Shown: positions 48,246 through 57,158, counted from the first letter of the stretch. The stretch is DNA of 64,000 nucleotides from Psychrobacillus vulpis (GCF_006861825.1 NZ_VDGI01000008.1:409-64408); one strand, 5' to 3'. Numbers and translations: made by a program. The notes: generated by a model from the sequence alone, not told the origin.

Positions 48246-48277
48246 AAAGCTCCCTACAACTTATTGTAGGGAGCTTT
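48246..48277. terminator. Terminator after the sensor kinase (bidirectional)
   Basis: 14-bp perfect stem AAAGCTCCCTACAA / TTGTAGGGAGCTTT with a 4-nt loop, then TTTTTT. It lies between convergent genes and may serve both. Confidence 0.9.
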
Positions 48278-48298
48278 TTTCATATCTCTTTTTAATAA

Positions 48299-48832
48299 CT
48301 ATTTAAATAATGGAATTTTTTTCAGTACAACACAAACTGGAATGGCAATAAGAATCCCTACAACATTTTGAACTATGTTTCCAGGAATAGAAGCCACTGG
48401 TATAATCCAACTACCATATAGAACCCGTTCACAAATGTAATAAACACCTAGCATAACTGGAATTGAAATGATGGTAGCTAGTAGATTGAAAGCAATACTG
48501 TTTCCTTTGCGGCCGATTGACCAAGCAATTTTTCCGACTATATATCCTTGCAAGCCACGTGCCACAATGGTGAAGGGTGCCCATAATGTCCAACCAGATA
48601 CTAAGTCAAATAAACCCATACCTATAGCACCAGCGAGTGCTCCTTTTTTAGGACCAAATAAGATGGAAGCTATAAAGAGCATAGCTGTTCCAAGATGCAC
48701 TAACCCACCGTTTGCGGCGATAGGTAGTTTGATATTTAACAAGAGCGTAGCAACGAATACAAGTGCAATTAACATTGATGATAAAATTAAATCGAAAGTA
48801 CGTGCGTTTGAATAGCTTGTTGTTTTTTGCAT
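48299..48832 (-). CDS. ECF transporter S-component
   Basis: 177 aa with about six membrane helices. FDLILSSMLIALVFVATLLLN, HLGTAMLFIASILFGPKKGALAGAIG and ARGLQGYIVGK are typical of ECF substrate-binding (S) subunits, which share an energising module encoded elsewhere. The substrate (a vitamin or related compound) cannot be read from the sequence. The ribosome site is AAGGAAGG. Its 5' leader contains a hairpin (48872-48899) but no riboswitch family I recognise. Alone on the minus strand, convergent to the kinase. Confidence 0.85.
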   Translation of the reverse strand: MQKTTSYSNARTFDLILSSMLIALVFVATLLLNIKLPIAANGGLVHLGTAMLFIASILFGPKKGALAGAIGMGLFDLVSGWTLWAPFTIVARGLQGYIVGKIAWSIGRKGNSIAFNLLATIISIPVMLGVYYICERVLYGSWIIPVASIPGNIVQNVVGILIAIPVCVVLKKIPLFK

Positions 48833-48871
48833 AGTTATAAACCTTCCTTATCTTTCTTAAATAGGCATCCA

Positions 48872-48899
48872 GGAATAACAGCGCAAGGTTGCTGTTTCC
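48872..48899 (-). promoter_or_regulatory. Leader hairpin of the ECF S-component gene
   Basis: GGAATAACAGC (48872-48882) can pair with GCTGTTTCC (48891-48899), bulging two bases, about 40 nt before the start codon. Thiamine, folate, preQ1 and other known vitamin riboswitch consensus sequences were looked for by eye and not seen. Confidence 0.3.
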
Positions 48900-49065
48900 C
48901 ATGAAATCCTTACTTTTTAAATTAGTTTTCACATTTACTGATTTACCTTAGCAAAGGATTGGTCTTTTTAAAAGTATCAATTTAGCAAAAAACTTAGGGG
49001 TCAGTTTATACAAAAAGCGCAAAGATTATATGTTGCATCATGAAATCAAGCGTTCAAGATTTTAA

Positions 49066-49276
49066 ATAGGATAATTAACACAACAAAATAGACCTAGCGC
49101 GACGCATGAGACTCCTGCGGGAAAGCGAGACAGACGAGACCCCGCACAAAGCGTAGCGAAGGAGGAGGCTCGTCGCTCGCCCGCGGAAAGCGAATGCCAA
49201 AGCGCTAATTCTCTTAGCTTCAATTTAATAGAAAAATTAATAGAAAATTTATTAGAATACCACCTTTTCAGTGCCC
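49066..49276. repeat. GC-rich palindromic repeat, fourth core copy (inverted)
   Basis: The core at 49095-49215 is the reverse complement of the cores at 20.0, 20.4 and 24.5 kb (GACTCCTGCGGGAAAGCGAG...GAGGAGGCTCGTCGCTCGCC). One AT-rich flank is conserved (TTCTAATAAATTTTCTATTAA type, here inverted) and ends in TTTTCAGTGCCC (49265-49276). Unlike the 24.4-kb copy, no outer half-element is evident. The rest of the 650-nt gap between the ECF gene and metN holds nothing else except the metN promoter. Confidence 0.85.
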
Positions 49277-49407
49277 TCAAAACTATAGGTGGTTTTTCAA
49301 AATCAAAGATAATCTCTGTCCATCAGTGTCCTAAAGTTCTAACTTACTGGTGGTCAGAACCTGTCGTTTGCAAGGCTTGTACTTTTGTTTACGAAATTAT
49401 CTGCCAA

Positions 49408-49436
49408 ATGACAGTCCCAGTATATTAGGCTATAAT
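49408..49436 (+). promoter_or_regulatory. Promoter of the metNIQ-like operon
   Basis: -35 ATGACA (49408-49413) and -10 TATAAT (49431-49436), 17-nt spacer, 46 nt before the start codon. No SAM riboswitch or T-box sequence is visible between promoter and gene. Confidence 0.65.
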
Positions 49437-49482
49437 TAGAAACATTGTAATCACCCTTCAACTACTAGAAAGGGGTTTTTTT

Positions 49483-50232
49483 ATGATTAAATTACATAAT
49501 GTCAGTAAAAGTTTTTCACGGTTCCAGGCCATTAAATCTATACTTTTAACGATAAATAAAGGAGAGATTCATGGAATTATTGGAGCTAGTGGAGCAGGTA
49601 AATCGACCTTGCTGCGGCTAATGAATTTGTTGGAAGTCCCAGATGAAGGTGAAGTTGAAGTGAATGGTCAAAAGTTAACAAATTTGAGCAGCAAAGAACT
49701 TCGACAAGCACGGAAATCGATAGGGATGATTTTTCAACATTTTAATCTAGTGGCGAATAAAACGGTTTACGAAAATGTAGCTGTGTCTTTAGAATTGGCA
49801 AACTTTCCAAAGAAAGAACGCCGGAGCCGAGTACTGGAGTGTCTTCAATTTGTCGGATTGGAGAGTTTCGTGGAAAAATATCCCGCACAATTAAGTGGCG
49901 GACAAAAGCAGCGCGTTGCAATTGCAAGGGCATTAGCGAATAATCCGGAAGTTTTGTTGTGTGATGAACCGACCTCTTCTCTTGATCCTAATACAACTGC
50001 TGAAATATTAGGGGTATTAGACAATATAAATAAAAGCTTTGGTGTTACAATTGTCATCGTCAGTCATGAGATGGAAGTGATTAAAAGTATATGTAATCGA
50101 GTAACTGTAATGGCAGCTGGAGAAATCTATGACACTGCATTAATTGAACCAAAAGGGATTCAAAATCTAGATAATAGCCCAAGATATTTTATAGAACAAT
50201 TAACAAAGGATGGTGATCTAGACCATGCCTGA
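49483..50232 (+). CDS. MetN-like ABC transporter ATPase, short form
   Basis: 249 aa. Walker A GASGAGKST (residues 34-42), signature LSGGQKQR and Walker B LLCDEPTSSLDP are intact. Best match is the methionine-uptake ATPase MetN, but MetN is usually about 340 aa with a C-terminal NIL domain that binds methionine and inhibits transport; that domain is missing. The frame ends normally and overlaps the permease start by 8 nt, so this is not a visible truncation. AAGGGG precedes the start. With the next two genes it forms an uptake system for methionine or a related compound. Confidence 0.88.
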   Translation: MIKLHNVSKSFSRFQAIKSILLTINKGEIHGIIGASGAGKSTLLRLMNLLEVPDEGEVEVNGQKLTNLSSKELRQARKSIGMIFQHFNLVANKTVYENVAVSLELANFPKKERRSRVLECLQFVGLESFVEKYPAQLSGGQKQRVAIARALANNPEVLLCDEPTSSLDPNTTAEILGVLDNINKSFGVTIVIVSHEMEVIKSICNRVTVMAAGEIYDTALIEPKGIQNLDNSPRYFIEQLTKDGDLDHA

Positions 50233-50887
50233 CATATTAGTTCAATATGAAGCTGAGATTTGGGCGTCTATTGGAAAAACCTTTGTAATGGTTGGTGTTT
50301 CTATATTAGCTGCGATTCTATTAGGACTCCCAGTTGGGACTTTACTTTTCCTTTGCAGGAAGGGTCAAAAGCTTGAGAACCGGATAGTTTTTTCCATATT
50401 AAATCTATTGGTAAATATTATCCGTTCTTTTCCGTTTTTATTATTAGTTGTTTTTTTAATCCCATTTACAAGATTAATCATTGGGACTGCCATTGGCACA
50501 GCGGCTGCAACAGTTCCACTATCGATAATAGCCATTGCGCATTATTCGAGATTAGTCGAACAATCTTTATTGGACGTTCCAAAAGGTGTAATGGAAGCGG
50601 CCATTTCAATGGGTGCATCTGTTAAGGAGATTATTTTTAAATTTCTTTATGTGGAGGCTCGTTCTGGACTAGTTCTCGGATTAACAACATCAATTATTAG
50701 TTTTATTTCCTATTCGACGATTATGGGAGTAGTCGGAGGCGGTGGTATAGGAGACTTTGCCATTCGGTACGGATATCAACAATTTAAAACAGAATTAATG
50801 ATTTATATGATTATTATTATGGTCATATTGGTACAGCTCATCCAATTTACTGGAACAACTGTATCAAGAATGATTGATAAAAGATAA
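50225..50887 (+). CDS. MetI-like ABC transporter permease
   Basis: 220 aa with five membrane helices. The EAA loop reads VMEAAISMGASVKEIIFKFLY, and the N-terminus EAEIWASIGKTFVMVGVSIL fits MetI of the methionine uptake family. GGGIGDFAIRYGYQQFKTELM is the usual C-terminal signature. Translation is coupled to the ATPase gene by an 8-nt overlap; metQ follows 18 nt later. Confidence 0.92.
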   Translation: MPDILVQYEAEIWASIGKTFVMVGVSILAAILLGLPVGTLLFLCRKGQKLENRIVFSILNLLVNIIRSFPFLLLVVFLIPFTRLIIGTAIGTAAATVPLSIIAIAHYSRLVEQSLLDVPKGVMEAAISMGASVKEIIFKFLYVEARSGLVLGLTTSIISFISYSTIMGVVGGGGIGDFAIRYGYQQFKTELMIYMIIIMVILVQLIQFTGTTVSRMIDKR

Positions 50888-50905
50888 ATAATAGGAGGAA
50901 AGAAA

Positions 50906-51733
50906 ATGAAGAAAATACTCTTTCTAATTACAATGTTTATATTAATATTAGCTGGTTGTAGTCAAAAGAATGAGGCGAATGATAAGGGAAAAGTGAAAGA
51001 TAATGATCAGGAAGAAGTGACATTGAAAGTAGCTTCTTTAATTCCCCCAATGACGGAAATGCTAGAACTTGTTAAACCAAAACTAGCAGAGGAAGGGATT
51101 AATCTTGAAATTGTTGTATTAAGTGATAATGTTCAGCCTAACAGCGCGCTTGCGGCAAAAGAAGTAGATGCGAACTTCTTCCAACATGTTCCGTATATGG
51201 AGCAATTCAATAGGAACAATGATGCAGAGTTAGTTCCAGTTGCACCGATCTATTTTGCGAATTATGGTGTATATTCTAAACAATACAATTCGATGGACGA
51301 ATTACCGGAGGGTGCAGTCATCGCTATTGCGAATGATATTTCCAATATAGATCGATCATTGGCATTGTTAGCTCAACACAATGTTATCACTCTAAAAGAA
51401 AAAACAGGTCCATATTACACGATAGCTGATATTGTTGACAACCCAAAAAACTATAAGTTTGAAGAAGTAGATTTGTTAATGTTAGCGAGAATGTATGATG
51501 ATGCAGATGCAGTATTCCTGTACCCTGCTTACGCTGCTCCACTTGGATTGACACCAAAAAGTGATGCTATCCTTACGGAAGGCATTGAAAATGACTTTGC
51601 GATTACGCTAGTAGCACGCAAAGATAATGCTGACTCAGAGGCAATCCAAAAGCTAGCTGAAGCTATGACGAGTTCAGAAGTACGCAAGTTTATAGAAGAA
51701 AATTATGATGAAACAGCAATACCGGCATTCTAA
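50906..51733 (+). CDS. MetQ/NlpA-family substrate-binding lipoprotein
   Basis: 275 aa. Lipoprotein signal ending ILAGC (lipidated C18). NlpA/MetQ fold: LKVASLIPPMTEMLELVKP, VDANFFQHVPYMEQFN (family motif DANxFQHxPY), VAPIYFANYGVYSKQYNSM and IAIANDISN. MetQ members bind D- and L-methionine; the ligand here is inferred. The ribosome site is AGGAGG. It ends the operon, with a terminator 8 nt past the stop. Confidence 0.93.
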   Translation: MKKILFLITMFILILAGCSQKNEANDKGKVKDNDQEEVTLKVASLIPPMTEMLELVKPKLAEEGINLEIVVLSDNVQPNSALAAKEVDANFFQHVPYMEQFNRNNDAELVPVAPIYFANYGVYSKQYNSMDELPEGAVIAIANDISNIDRSLALLAQHNVITLKEKTGPYYTIADIVDNPKNYKFEEVDLLMLARMYDDADAVFLYPAYAAPLGLTPKSDAILTEGIENDFAITLVARKDNADSEAIQKLAEAMTSSEVRKFIEENYDETAIPAF

Positions 51734-51741
51734 TACAGATA

Positions 51742-51789
51742 AAAAAGGGCTATTCGAGTTGTTTTAACAACTGGGAATGGCCCTTTTTT
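51742..51789 (+). terminator. Terminator after metQ
   Basis: Long stem: AAAAAGGGC / GCCCTTTTT outside, ATTC / GAAT, and TTGTT / AACAA inside, followed by TTTTTT. Confidence 0.85.
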
Positions 51790-51928
51790 ATAAGAATGCA
51801 AATTTATATTATTGCTAATAAGTACTACCCAAAGATTTTTGGTTAAGGTATCGTTAAAAAATATGTTAAACGGAATAATACTTACATATTGATTAATTTG
51901 AAGGTCTAAATGAGAGAAGTGAATAGAA

Positions 51929-52714
51929 ATGAATGAAATCATTAGAAAAAAATTAATAGAAATAGAAGAGAAGTTTCAAGTAAAGGTTTTGTATGCTGTA
52001 GAATCTGGTAGCCGAGCTTGGGGGTTTCCTTCAAAAGACAGTGATTATGATATTCGATTTATTTATATTCATCAACCAGAGTGGTATCTTTCTATAGATC
52101 CCCAGGGAATTGGTACTAAGAGAGATGTAATTGAAGTGCCAATCAATGATTTACTAGATATTAGTGGTTGGGAAATTACGAAAGCTTTGCAACTTTTTAG
52201 AAAAAGCAATCCACCTCTTTTGGAATGGCTGAGAAGCGATATTATTTATTTTCAAAGTTACTCATTTATCGATAAGTTGCGATCGTTAGAATCAGAAGTT
52301 TTTTATCCAAACGCTAGTTTGTATCACTATTTAAATATGGCAAAAAATAATTATCGAGAGTATTTGCAAGGATCAGAAGTGAAAATCAAGAAATATTTTT
52401 ATGTACTTCGACCTGTATTGGCTTGTAAATGGATTGAGGAATACAAAAATGTGCCACCTATTGATTTTCATGAATTACTTAAAAACATGATTCCAGAAGG
52501 TAAATTGAAAAATGAGGTTGAACATCTTTTAAAACGAAAGATAATAGGCGATGAATTAGATATTGAGCCGAGAATCAATGTAATTAATGATTTTTTAGAA
52601 AGCGAAATGATTCGGCTTGAAGAGTACATTAAAACACTCACTGTTGAAATTGATGATCCAACTAAAAAACTAGATGATTTATTTAGATACACATTGAAAG
52701 AAGTTTGGGGATAA
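51929..52714 (+). CDS. Nucleotidyltransferase of the YcgL/RlaP family
   Basis: 261 aa. GSRAWGFPSKDSDYDIRFIY (residues about 27-46) is a pol-beta nucleotidyltransferase motif with the two catalytic acidic residues (DYD); the DVIEVPINDL and YVLRPVLACKWI segments match PF10127 (predicted nucleotidyltransferase, YcgL). The substrate is unknown; relatives occur with RNA-repair genes, but none is adjacent here. It has a GAAGTGA ribosome site and stands alone between the methionine transporter and a repeat cluster. Confidence 0.85.
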   Translation: MNEIIRKKLIEIEEKFQVKVLYAVESGSRAWGFPSKDSDYDIRFIYIHQPEWYLSIDPQGIGTKRDVIEVPINDLLDISGWEITKALQLFRKSNPPLLEWLRSDIIYFQSYSFIDKLRSLESEVFYPNASLYHYLNMAKNNYREYLQGSEVKIKKYFYVLRPVLACKWIEEYKNVPPIDFHELLKNMIPEGKLKNEVEHLLKRKIIGDELDIEPRINVINDFLESEMIRLEEYIKTLTVEIDDPTKKLDDLFRYTLKEVWG

Positions 52715-52841
52715 AAAAGAAGAAAATATTTCGATTTTGAACGAAGTGTCGCCGTTATAATACAACAGTGCATTTCTCAATAAAATCGATGCTTTTTTTT
52801 TAAAAGATAATTACTTACTCATTTCTAGAAAATCGTTGAAA

Positions 52842-53095
52842 AAGGCGACACTCCAGCGGGAATAGCGTTAGTCGAAGTCCCCGCAGCGAAGCGAGGAGGC
52901 TGAGGAAACGCCCGCGGAAAGGGAGGGCACTGAAAAAGTCACTTTTTTTCAAAAAATAAAAACGAAATCCCATAATTCCTTCACTTTTTAGGGTGTTTAT
53001 GGGGACGTCATGCCAATTTTGATACAAATATACTTCTCAAGTGGTGACTTTATTTTCTGAATTTTGGTTTTTCAGTGGCCTCCGGAAAGGGAGCC
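52842..53095. repeat. GC-rich repeat split by a CACTGAAAAA-ended insertion
   Basis: 52842-52925 is a diverged GC-rich element (GGCGACACTCCAGCGGGAAT, GTCCCCGC, GCGAGGAGGCT, CGCCCGCGGAAAG). It is broken by a 155-nt AT-rich insertion with inverted ends GGCACTGAAAAAGTCAC (52926-52942) and GTGACTT...TTTTTCAGTGGCC (53044-53080), then resumes briefly. This insertion has the same ends as those at 19.9 and 24.4 kb but no GC-rich core. The rest of the 810-nt gap to the CAP gene contains one decayed repeat trace (53145-53170) and nothing else I can identify. Confidence 0.75.
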
Positions 53096-53528
53096 GTTTC
53101 AACGATTTTCTTTTTGATTGGAATATTAAACAACCTCATCTGAATTCAGGAGCGTAGCGAAGGTACTGAAGAACTGTCTATTTTCTAAGGTAAATATTTT
53201 TTCATTTCAACGATTTCTTCTCTATTGGGTTATTGTACCTAGTTTCTCGCGGGAGGCATCCACAAAGCTCCTAAGTGAATACTATAGGGAATACTTAGTG
53301 AAAGTAATATATATAGTCGAATTTTCATAGTAATATTTCCCTGTTATAGTTATATTTCAAACATATTACCAAACTTTTTATAGGGAAACGTTGTATCTCA
53401 AGTAATTTAAAATTGTTTATTTCACGTGTAATGAAATTGTAAAAATCCTTCCATATATTTAGTGGTGAATTACTATACGAAACTATTTACCATAAATAAA
53501 TAAATAAAGTACTGGAAGGATTGATTTG

Positions 53529-54137
53529 ATGTTTAAAAAAGTAAGTAAGGTTGCTATTGCTTCAGTTGTATCTATATCTTTACTATTACCAACAAGCGCT
53601 ATGGCAGATAGTTCATATTCAGTAGTTACAGGAGATACTCTTTGGAAAATTGCAATGAAAACAAAAACTGGAGTACAGGAATTAATCGATGCAAATCCAC
53701 AGCTTGCTAATCCTAATCTTATCTACCCAGGGCAAAAGATTAATGTTCCTACAAAAGAACAAGCTAGTGTAGAACAAGAAGTAATCAAACTCATTAATAT
53801 TGAACGAGCAAATGCTGGACTTCCAGCTTTGAAAGATGATTGGGAGCTTGCTAGAGTGGCAGAGTACAAGTCTCAAGATATGCATGACAAAAAATATTTC
53901 GATCACACAAGTCCAACATACGGTTCACCGTTTACAATGATGAAAAACTATGGAATTACATATAAATCAGCTGGAGAAAATATTGCAAAAGGTCAAAAGA
54001 CTGCAGCTGAAGTAGTGAAAGCATGGATGAACAGCGATGGTCATAGAGCGAATATCCTTAGTAAAAACTTTACGCATATTGGAGTAGGATATGTGAAGGA
54101 CGGCAATTACTGGACACAAATGTTTATTCAAAAATAA
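53529..54137 (+). CDS. LysM and CAP domain secreted protein (YkwD-like)
   Basis: 202 aa from ATG 53529 (GGAAGGA 8 nt upstream). A signal peptide ends near AMA-DS (residue 26). A LysM wall-binding domain (about 30-72: YSVVTGDTLWKIAMKTKTG) is followed by a CAP/SCP domain (about 80-200) with HTSPTYGSPFTMMKNYGI, AGENIAKGQ and WMNSDGHRANIL. Similar small CAP proteins such as B. subtilis YkwD are common in Bacillales and their function is unclear. Monocistronic. Confidence 0.92.
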   Translation: MFKKVSKVAIASVVSISLLLPTSAMADSSYSVVTGDTLWKIAMKTKTGVQELIDANPQLANPNLIYPGQKINVPTKEQASVEQEVIKLINIERANAGLPALKDDWELARVAEYKSQDMHDKKYFDHTSPTYGSPFTMMKNYGITYKSAGENIAKGQKTAAEVVKAWMNSDGHRANILSKNFTHIGVGYVKDGNYWTQMFIQK

Positions 54138-54268
54138 GAGCGTTTTTACAAGGGTACTTGGTGATAAATTTCCAGCCAGTGCTTAAAATCATCTAAATTA
54201 AACACACTATCATTACTACTTGAATAAGATGTCTAATGGAAATACCTTATAGCTAGGAGTACGATAGT

Positions 54269-55264
54269 GTGAAAAGATGGTTTGTTGCAGTAGTAATTTT
54301 ATGTTCCATAGGACTGGCTGGTTGTCTAGAAAAATCAGTAAATGAAGAGTTAGTAGCAAATGATGATGAACAGAAACAACCGATGGAGGAGCAAAAAACA
54401 CCCGTAACTTATAACAAAGAAACTGAAAAGACAAAAGAGCCTTTAGTTGTAAATATCATTGATCCAAATACGTTAGAAATAATTAAAACGTTGTCACCAC
54501 AAGATTTAGGGTATGAAGAAGATATCGAAACATATAAAAAGGAAATTGAACAATTAGCTTATGAATTGGCAAGAGGTACAGAAACAGAAGCTGGTTATGA
54601 TAAGAAAATGGTTCTTGATAAAGTGGACGAAGATGGTCAGATTATTAAAGGAAGCCCAAGGATTATTTTAAAAGAAAGTGAATTGGTAGATAGGGTTTTA
54701 GAGGCATCAATTACAGGTAACGACGTTAAAATTCCCTTGTATGTGACAGAAAGTAATTATTATGTGGAAGATATTCCTCTTTTAGAGGACGTATTAATTG
54801 CTTCGTATACAACTTATTTTAATCCCTCGGATGTAGACAGAAACAAAAATATTGAACTTTCAGCAAATGCTATTAATAATGTAGTCGTTGGAAGTGGGGA
54901 TATTTTCTCGTTTAATATTATGACAGGACCAAGAGTTGAAGAAAATGGCTACAAACCCGCACCGGAAATAATAAATAAGAAACTCGTCATGGGTATCGGT
55001 GGAGGTGTTTGCCAAACTTCCTCTACACTTTTTAATGTAGTCGATCAACTACCAGTAAAATATGTGGAAAGACATCATCATTCATTAGACATAGGATACG
55101 TACCAAAAGGAAGAGATGCAACTGTTTCATATGGTACATTAGATTTCAGATTCCAAAATACAAGTGGGGCACCTTTTTTAATAAAAGCAATTTATGACAA
55201 TGGATCTTTGACGATAGAAGTAAGAACTTCGAAGAAATATGAAGATACTTTTATTGCAGAGTGA
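54269..55264 (+). CDS. VanW family lipoprotein
   Basis: 331 aa from a GTG start with GGAG 9 nt upstream. Lipoprotein signal ending LAGC (lipidated C19), then an acidic linker (about 25-65). The VanW domain covers about 180-330: FNPSDVDRNKNIELSANAIN, GDIFSFN, GGGVCQTSSTLFN and HHHSLDIGYVPKGRDATV. VanW occurs in some vancomycin-resistance clusters, but its biochemical role is unknown and the domain is common on Bacillales surfaces. No van genes lie nearby. A strong terminator follows. Confidence 0.92.
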   Translation: MKRWFVAVVILCSIGLAGCLEKSVNEELVANDDEQKQPMEEQKTPVTYNKETEKTKEPLVVNIIDPNTLEIIKTLSPQDLGYEEDIETYKKEIEQLAYELARGTETEAGYDKKMVLDKVDEDGQIIKGSPRIILKESELVDRVLEASITGNDVKIPLYVTESNYYVEDIPLLEDVLIASYTTYFNPSDVDRNKNIELSANAINNVVVGSGDIFSFNIMTGPRVEENGYKPAPEIINKKLVMGIGGGVCQTSSTLFNVVDQLPVKYVERHHHSLDIGYVPKGRDATVSYGTLDFRFQNTSGAPFLIKAIYDNGSLTIEVRTSKKYEDTFIAE

Positions 55265-55282
55265 TTCTGTAAAGAAAATGTG

Positions 55283-55316
55283 AAAGCACATCAATGTCTA
55301 AAATTGATGTGCTTTT
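55283..55316. terminator. Terminator after vanW-like gene
   Basis: Stem AAAGCACATCAA / TTGATGTGCTTT with a 9-nt loop, then TTTTT. It lies between convergent genes. Confidence 0.9.
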
Positions 55317-55330
55317 TTGTTATTCTAAGG

Positions 55331-56095
55331 TTAGACACCTTTTTTCATTATAAAACTAAGGTGTCTACCACATTGTTTATCTTGACGATAGGAGAAAGCA
55401 TCCGGGTTTAAAAACGTACACGTCGGATCAATCGTAATTTGTTCAGCTGGTATACCAGCCAGCTCACATTGCTTTTTTACGGTTTGCTGATTGTCGATGT
55501 GATACTTGTTGGTTTGCCCGTTGTAATACATAAAATCATCCGCATATCCAAGATCTTTGAACTTTACATACACATCTTCATCAACTTCAAATTTTTCCTG
55601 GCTCAACGCTGCACCAATCTGAACATATACATCGCTCATATTACAATGTTCCACTTGCTTTAAGTATTCAAAAAAGTTCAAGGAAATTTCTTTGACTGTA
55701 CCTTGCCATCCAGAATGGATTACACCAATAAGGCCGTTATTTTCATTGTAAAAGATCACTGGGACGCAATCGGCAGTAAAACTGCATAATAACAAATTTG
55801 GCTCGTACGTATATAAGGCATCTGTATCCGCAATTGCCGTATCCACTCGATCAGCGCCTCTCCCTTTATCCTCAAGGGTTACCCGATGGAAATTTGAACT
55901 ATGCGTTTGATTGGCACAAACGAAGTTCCCTAGCTCGCAATGCAAGGAAGCAGCTAATTTCTTACGATTTTCCAATATACTATTTGGGTTTTCACATGCA
56001 TGAAGAGCCATGTTGTTGCTTTCAAATTCGGCTGAATCTTTAATCGTCATTCCTGCTATGAATTTCTCATTGTTTAAGTATATGTTTGTCTTCAT
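55331..56095 (-). CDS. pgeF: Peptidoglycan editing factor PgeF (laccase-domain purine nucleoside phosphorylase family)
   Basis: 254 aa. PF02578 fold: CANQTHSSNFHRV, DTDALYTYEPNLLLCSFTADCVPV and GVIHSGWQGTVKEI carry the conserved His/Cys ligands (TH, C, H) of the YfiH/YlmD family. Members have been given purine nucleoside phosphorylase/deaminase and peptidoglycan-editing activities. A closer YlmD orthologue is normally in the division cluster, so this may be a second copy. The start has AAGGTGATG. Single gene. Confidence 0.88.
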   Translation of the reverse strand: MKTNIYLNNEKFIAGMTIKDSAEFESNNMALHACENPNSILENRKKLAASLHCELGNFVCANQTHSSNFHRVTLEDKGRGADRVDTAIADTDALYTYEPNLLLCSFTADCVPVIFYNENNGLIGVIHSGWQGTVKEISLNFFEYLKQVEHCNMSDVYVQIGAALSQEKFEVDEDVYVKFKDLGYADDFMYYNGQTNKYHIDNQQTVKKQCELAGIPAEQITIDPTCTFLNPDAFSYRQDKQCGRHLSFIMKKGV

Positions 56096-56292
56096 ATCAT
56101 CACCTTGTTTAAATATATAATAGTGACCTGCAGATGTATAGCGTAGTATAAAAAGTGATTTTTTTTCCTGTTAACAAAGGATATGTAAAAAGCCTTTAGG
56201 AATTTTTCCGAAGGCTTCAATGAGCCGCTAGTTTCTTTTAAAAGTTCGTTCTCAAGAATAATTTGTACTTCGACATGTTGAAATCTTAAGAG

Positions 56293-56323
56293 AAAGGCTT
56301 GGTTTATAGTCAACCAAGCCTTT
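56293..56323 (-). terminator. Terminator downstream of the GyrI-like gene
   Basis: Perfect 12-bp stem AAAGGCTTGGTT / AACCAAGCCTTT with a 7-nt loop, 37 nt past the gene at 56360 on the minus strand. The T-run after it is weak. Another small hairpin, AAGCCTT / AAGGCTT, lies at 56191-56218. Confidence 0.6.
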
Positions 56324-56359
56324 TACTAAAAGTAAAGAGTAGAAATATCTAATCCCTTA

Positions 56360-56842
56360 CTAGCTTTCAATGGGAATAAACAGATCAATTTCATTAGTTG
56401 AATTTTCCGGTTCATATCGGTCATCCCATAGTTCCATGTCATACCCAATTGGTTTATAGCCATTTTCATTCATCCATTTTCCATATAAGTATTCGTATGT
56501 TTTGTGTAGATCTGCTTCAGGTCCTTTATGTGTATAGGCTGCATAAAGGTTCTCCGGAATGGTATGATGGATCGCTCCCTCTGGGACATCAGTTGAATGT
56601 GATACTTCAAAAGCAATAATTTGTGTAAATTTATCTTTAAATGCGTTAAAATCCTCTTTCATTGGATAAATTTGAATTAAGTAAATATGATCTCCTACTT
56701 TATTCAAAATCTTATCTGAAGTTTCCTGTAATCTAGTTAATGCTTTTTTGCATAAGTTTCCTGCCTCTATTTCCTGAAGATTCGCTTCAAATGTATATCC
56801 AATTACTTGAAACGATTTTTTCTTAATAATTTTTGGTTCCAA
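56360..56842 (-). CDS. GyrI-like effector-binding domain protein
   Basis: 160 aa from a TTG start; an ATG at 56851 lies directly against AAGGAG (no spacing), while TTG 56842 has a 9-nt spacing and gives MEPKIIKKKSFQVIG, the usual N-terminus. GyrI-like/BacR effector-binding fold (as in AraC and SOUL families): FQVIGYTFEANLQEI, PEGAIHHTIPENLYAAYTHKG, and C-terminal DRYEPENSTNEIDLFIPI. Such stand-alone domains bind small amphipathic molecules. No DNA-binding domain. The ligand is unknown. Confidence 0.85.
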   Translation of the reverse strand: MEPKIIKKKSFQVIGYTFEANLQEIEAGNLCKKALTRLQETSDKILNKVGDHIYLIQIYPMKEDFNAFKDKFTQIIAFEVSHSTDVPEGAIHHTIPENLYAAYTHKGPEADLHKTYEYLYGKWMNENGYKPIGYDMELWDDRYEPENSTNEIDLFIPIES

Positions 56843-57158
56843 AACGGTCATCTCCTTTATAATTCAAATGTTATTTATCTACTAGAACAGCCTAGTAGTA
56901 TAAATTAAAGCTGTTTTTGGTGCTGTGATTCCTTTATGTACACTCCTTTCATTTTTTTCTTCAGTTTTCCGGTTAAATCGTACATTTCTGTTATCTAGGA
57001 GGAATGAAGCTTGTTAGTAGTGGGTTAAAGAAGGGACAAGGCTGGGAAAGCTGCTGTGCATCTGATGTAGTTATTAGAGTTGAAGTATATAGCAAGTTTC
57101 CTCATATAGAATAATTTCGCTACCTATTTGTTTTTTCCTTTCTCCAGTTGAAATAATT

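Noticed and set aside
48872-48899. Vitamin riboswitch before the ECF S-component
   Set aside because: Only one bulged hairpin is visible; no TPP, folate, preQ1, FMN or cobalamin signature found.
49291-49482. SAM riboswitch or T-box before the metN-like gene
   Set aside because: No SAM-I core or T-box sequence seen. A 5-bp CCCTT / AAGGG stem before TTTTTTT at 49454-49482 is too short to call an attenuator.
57004-57114. 36-codon frame starting after AGGAGGA
   Set aside because: The ATG is one base from the ribosome site, the composition is not protein-like, and nothing supports conservation.
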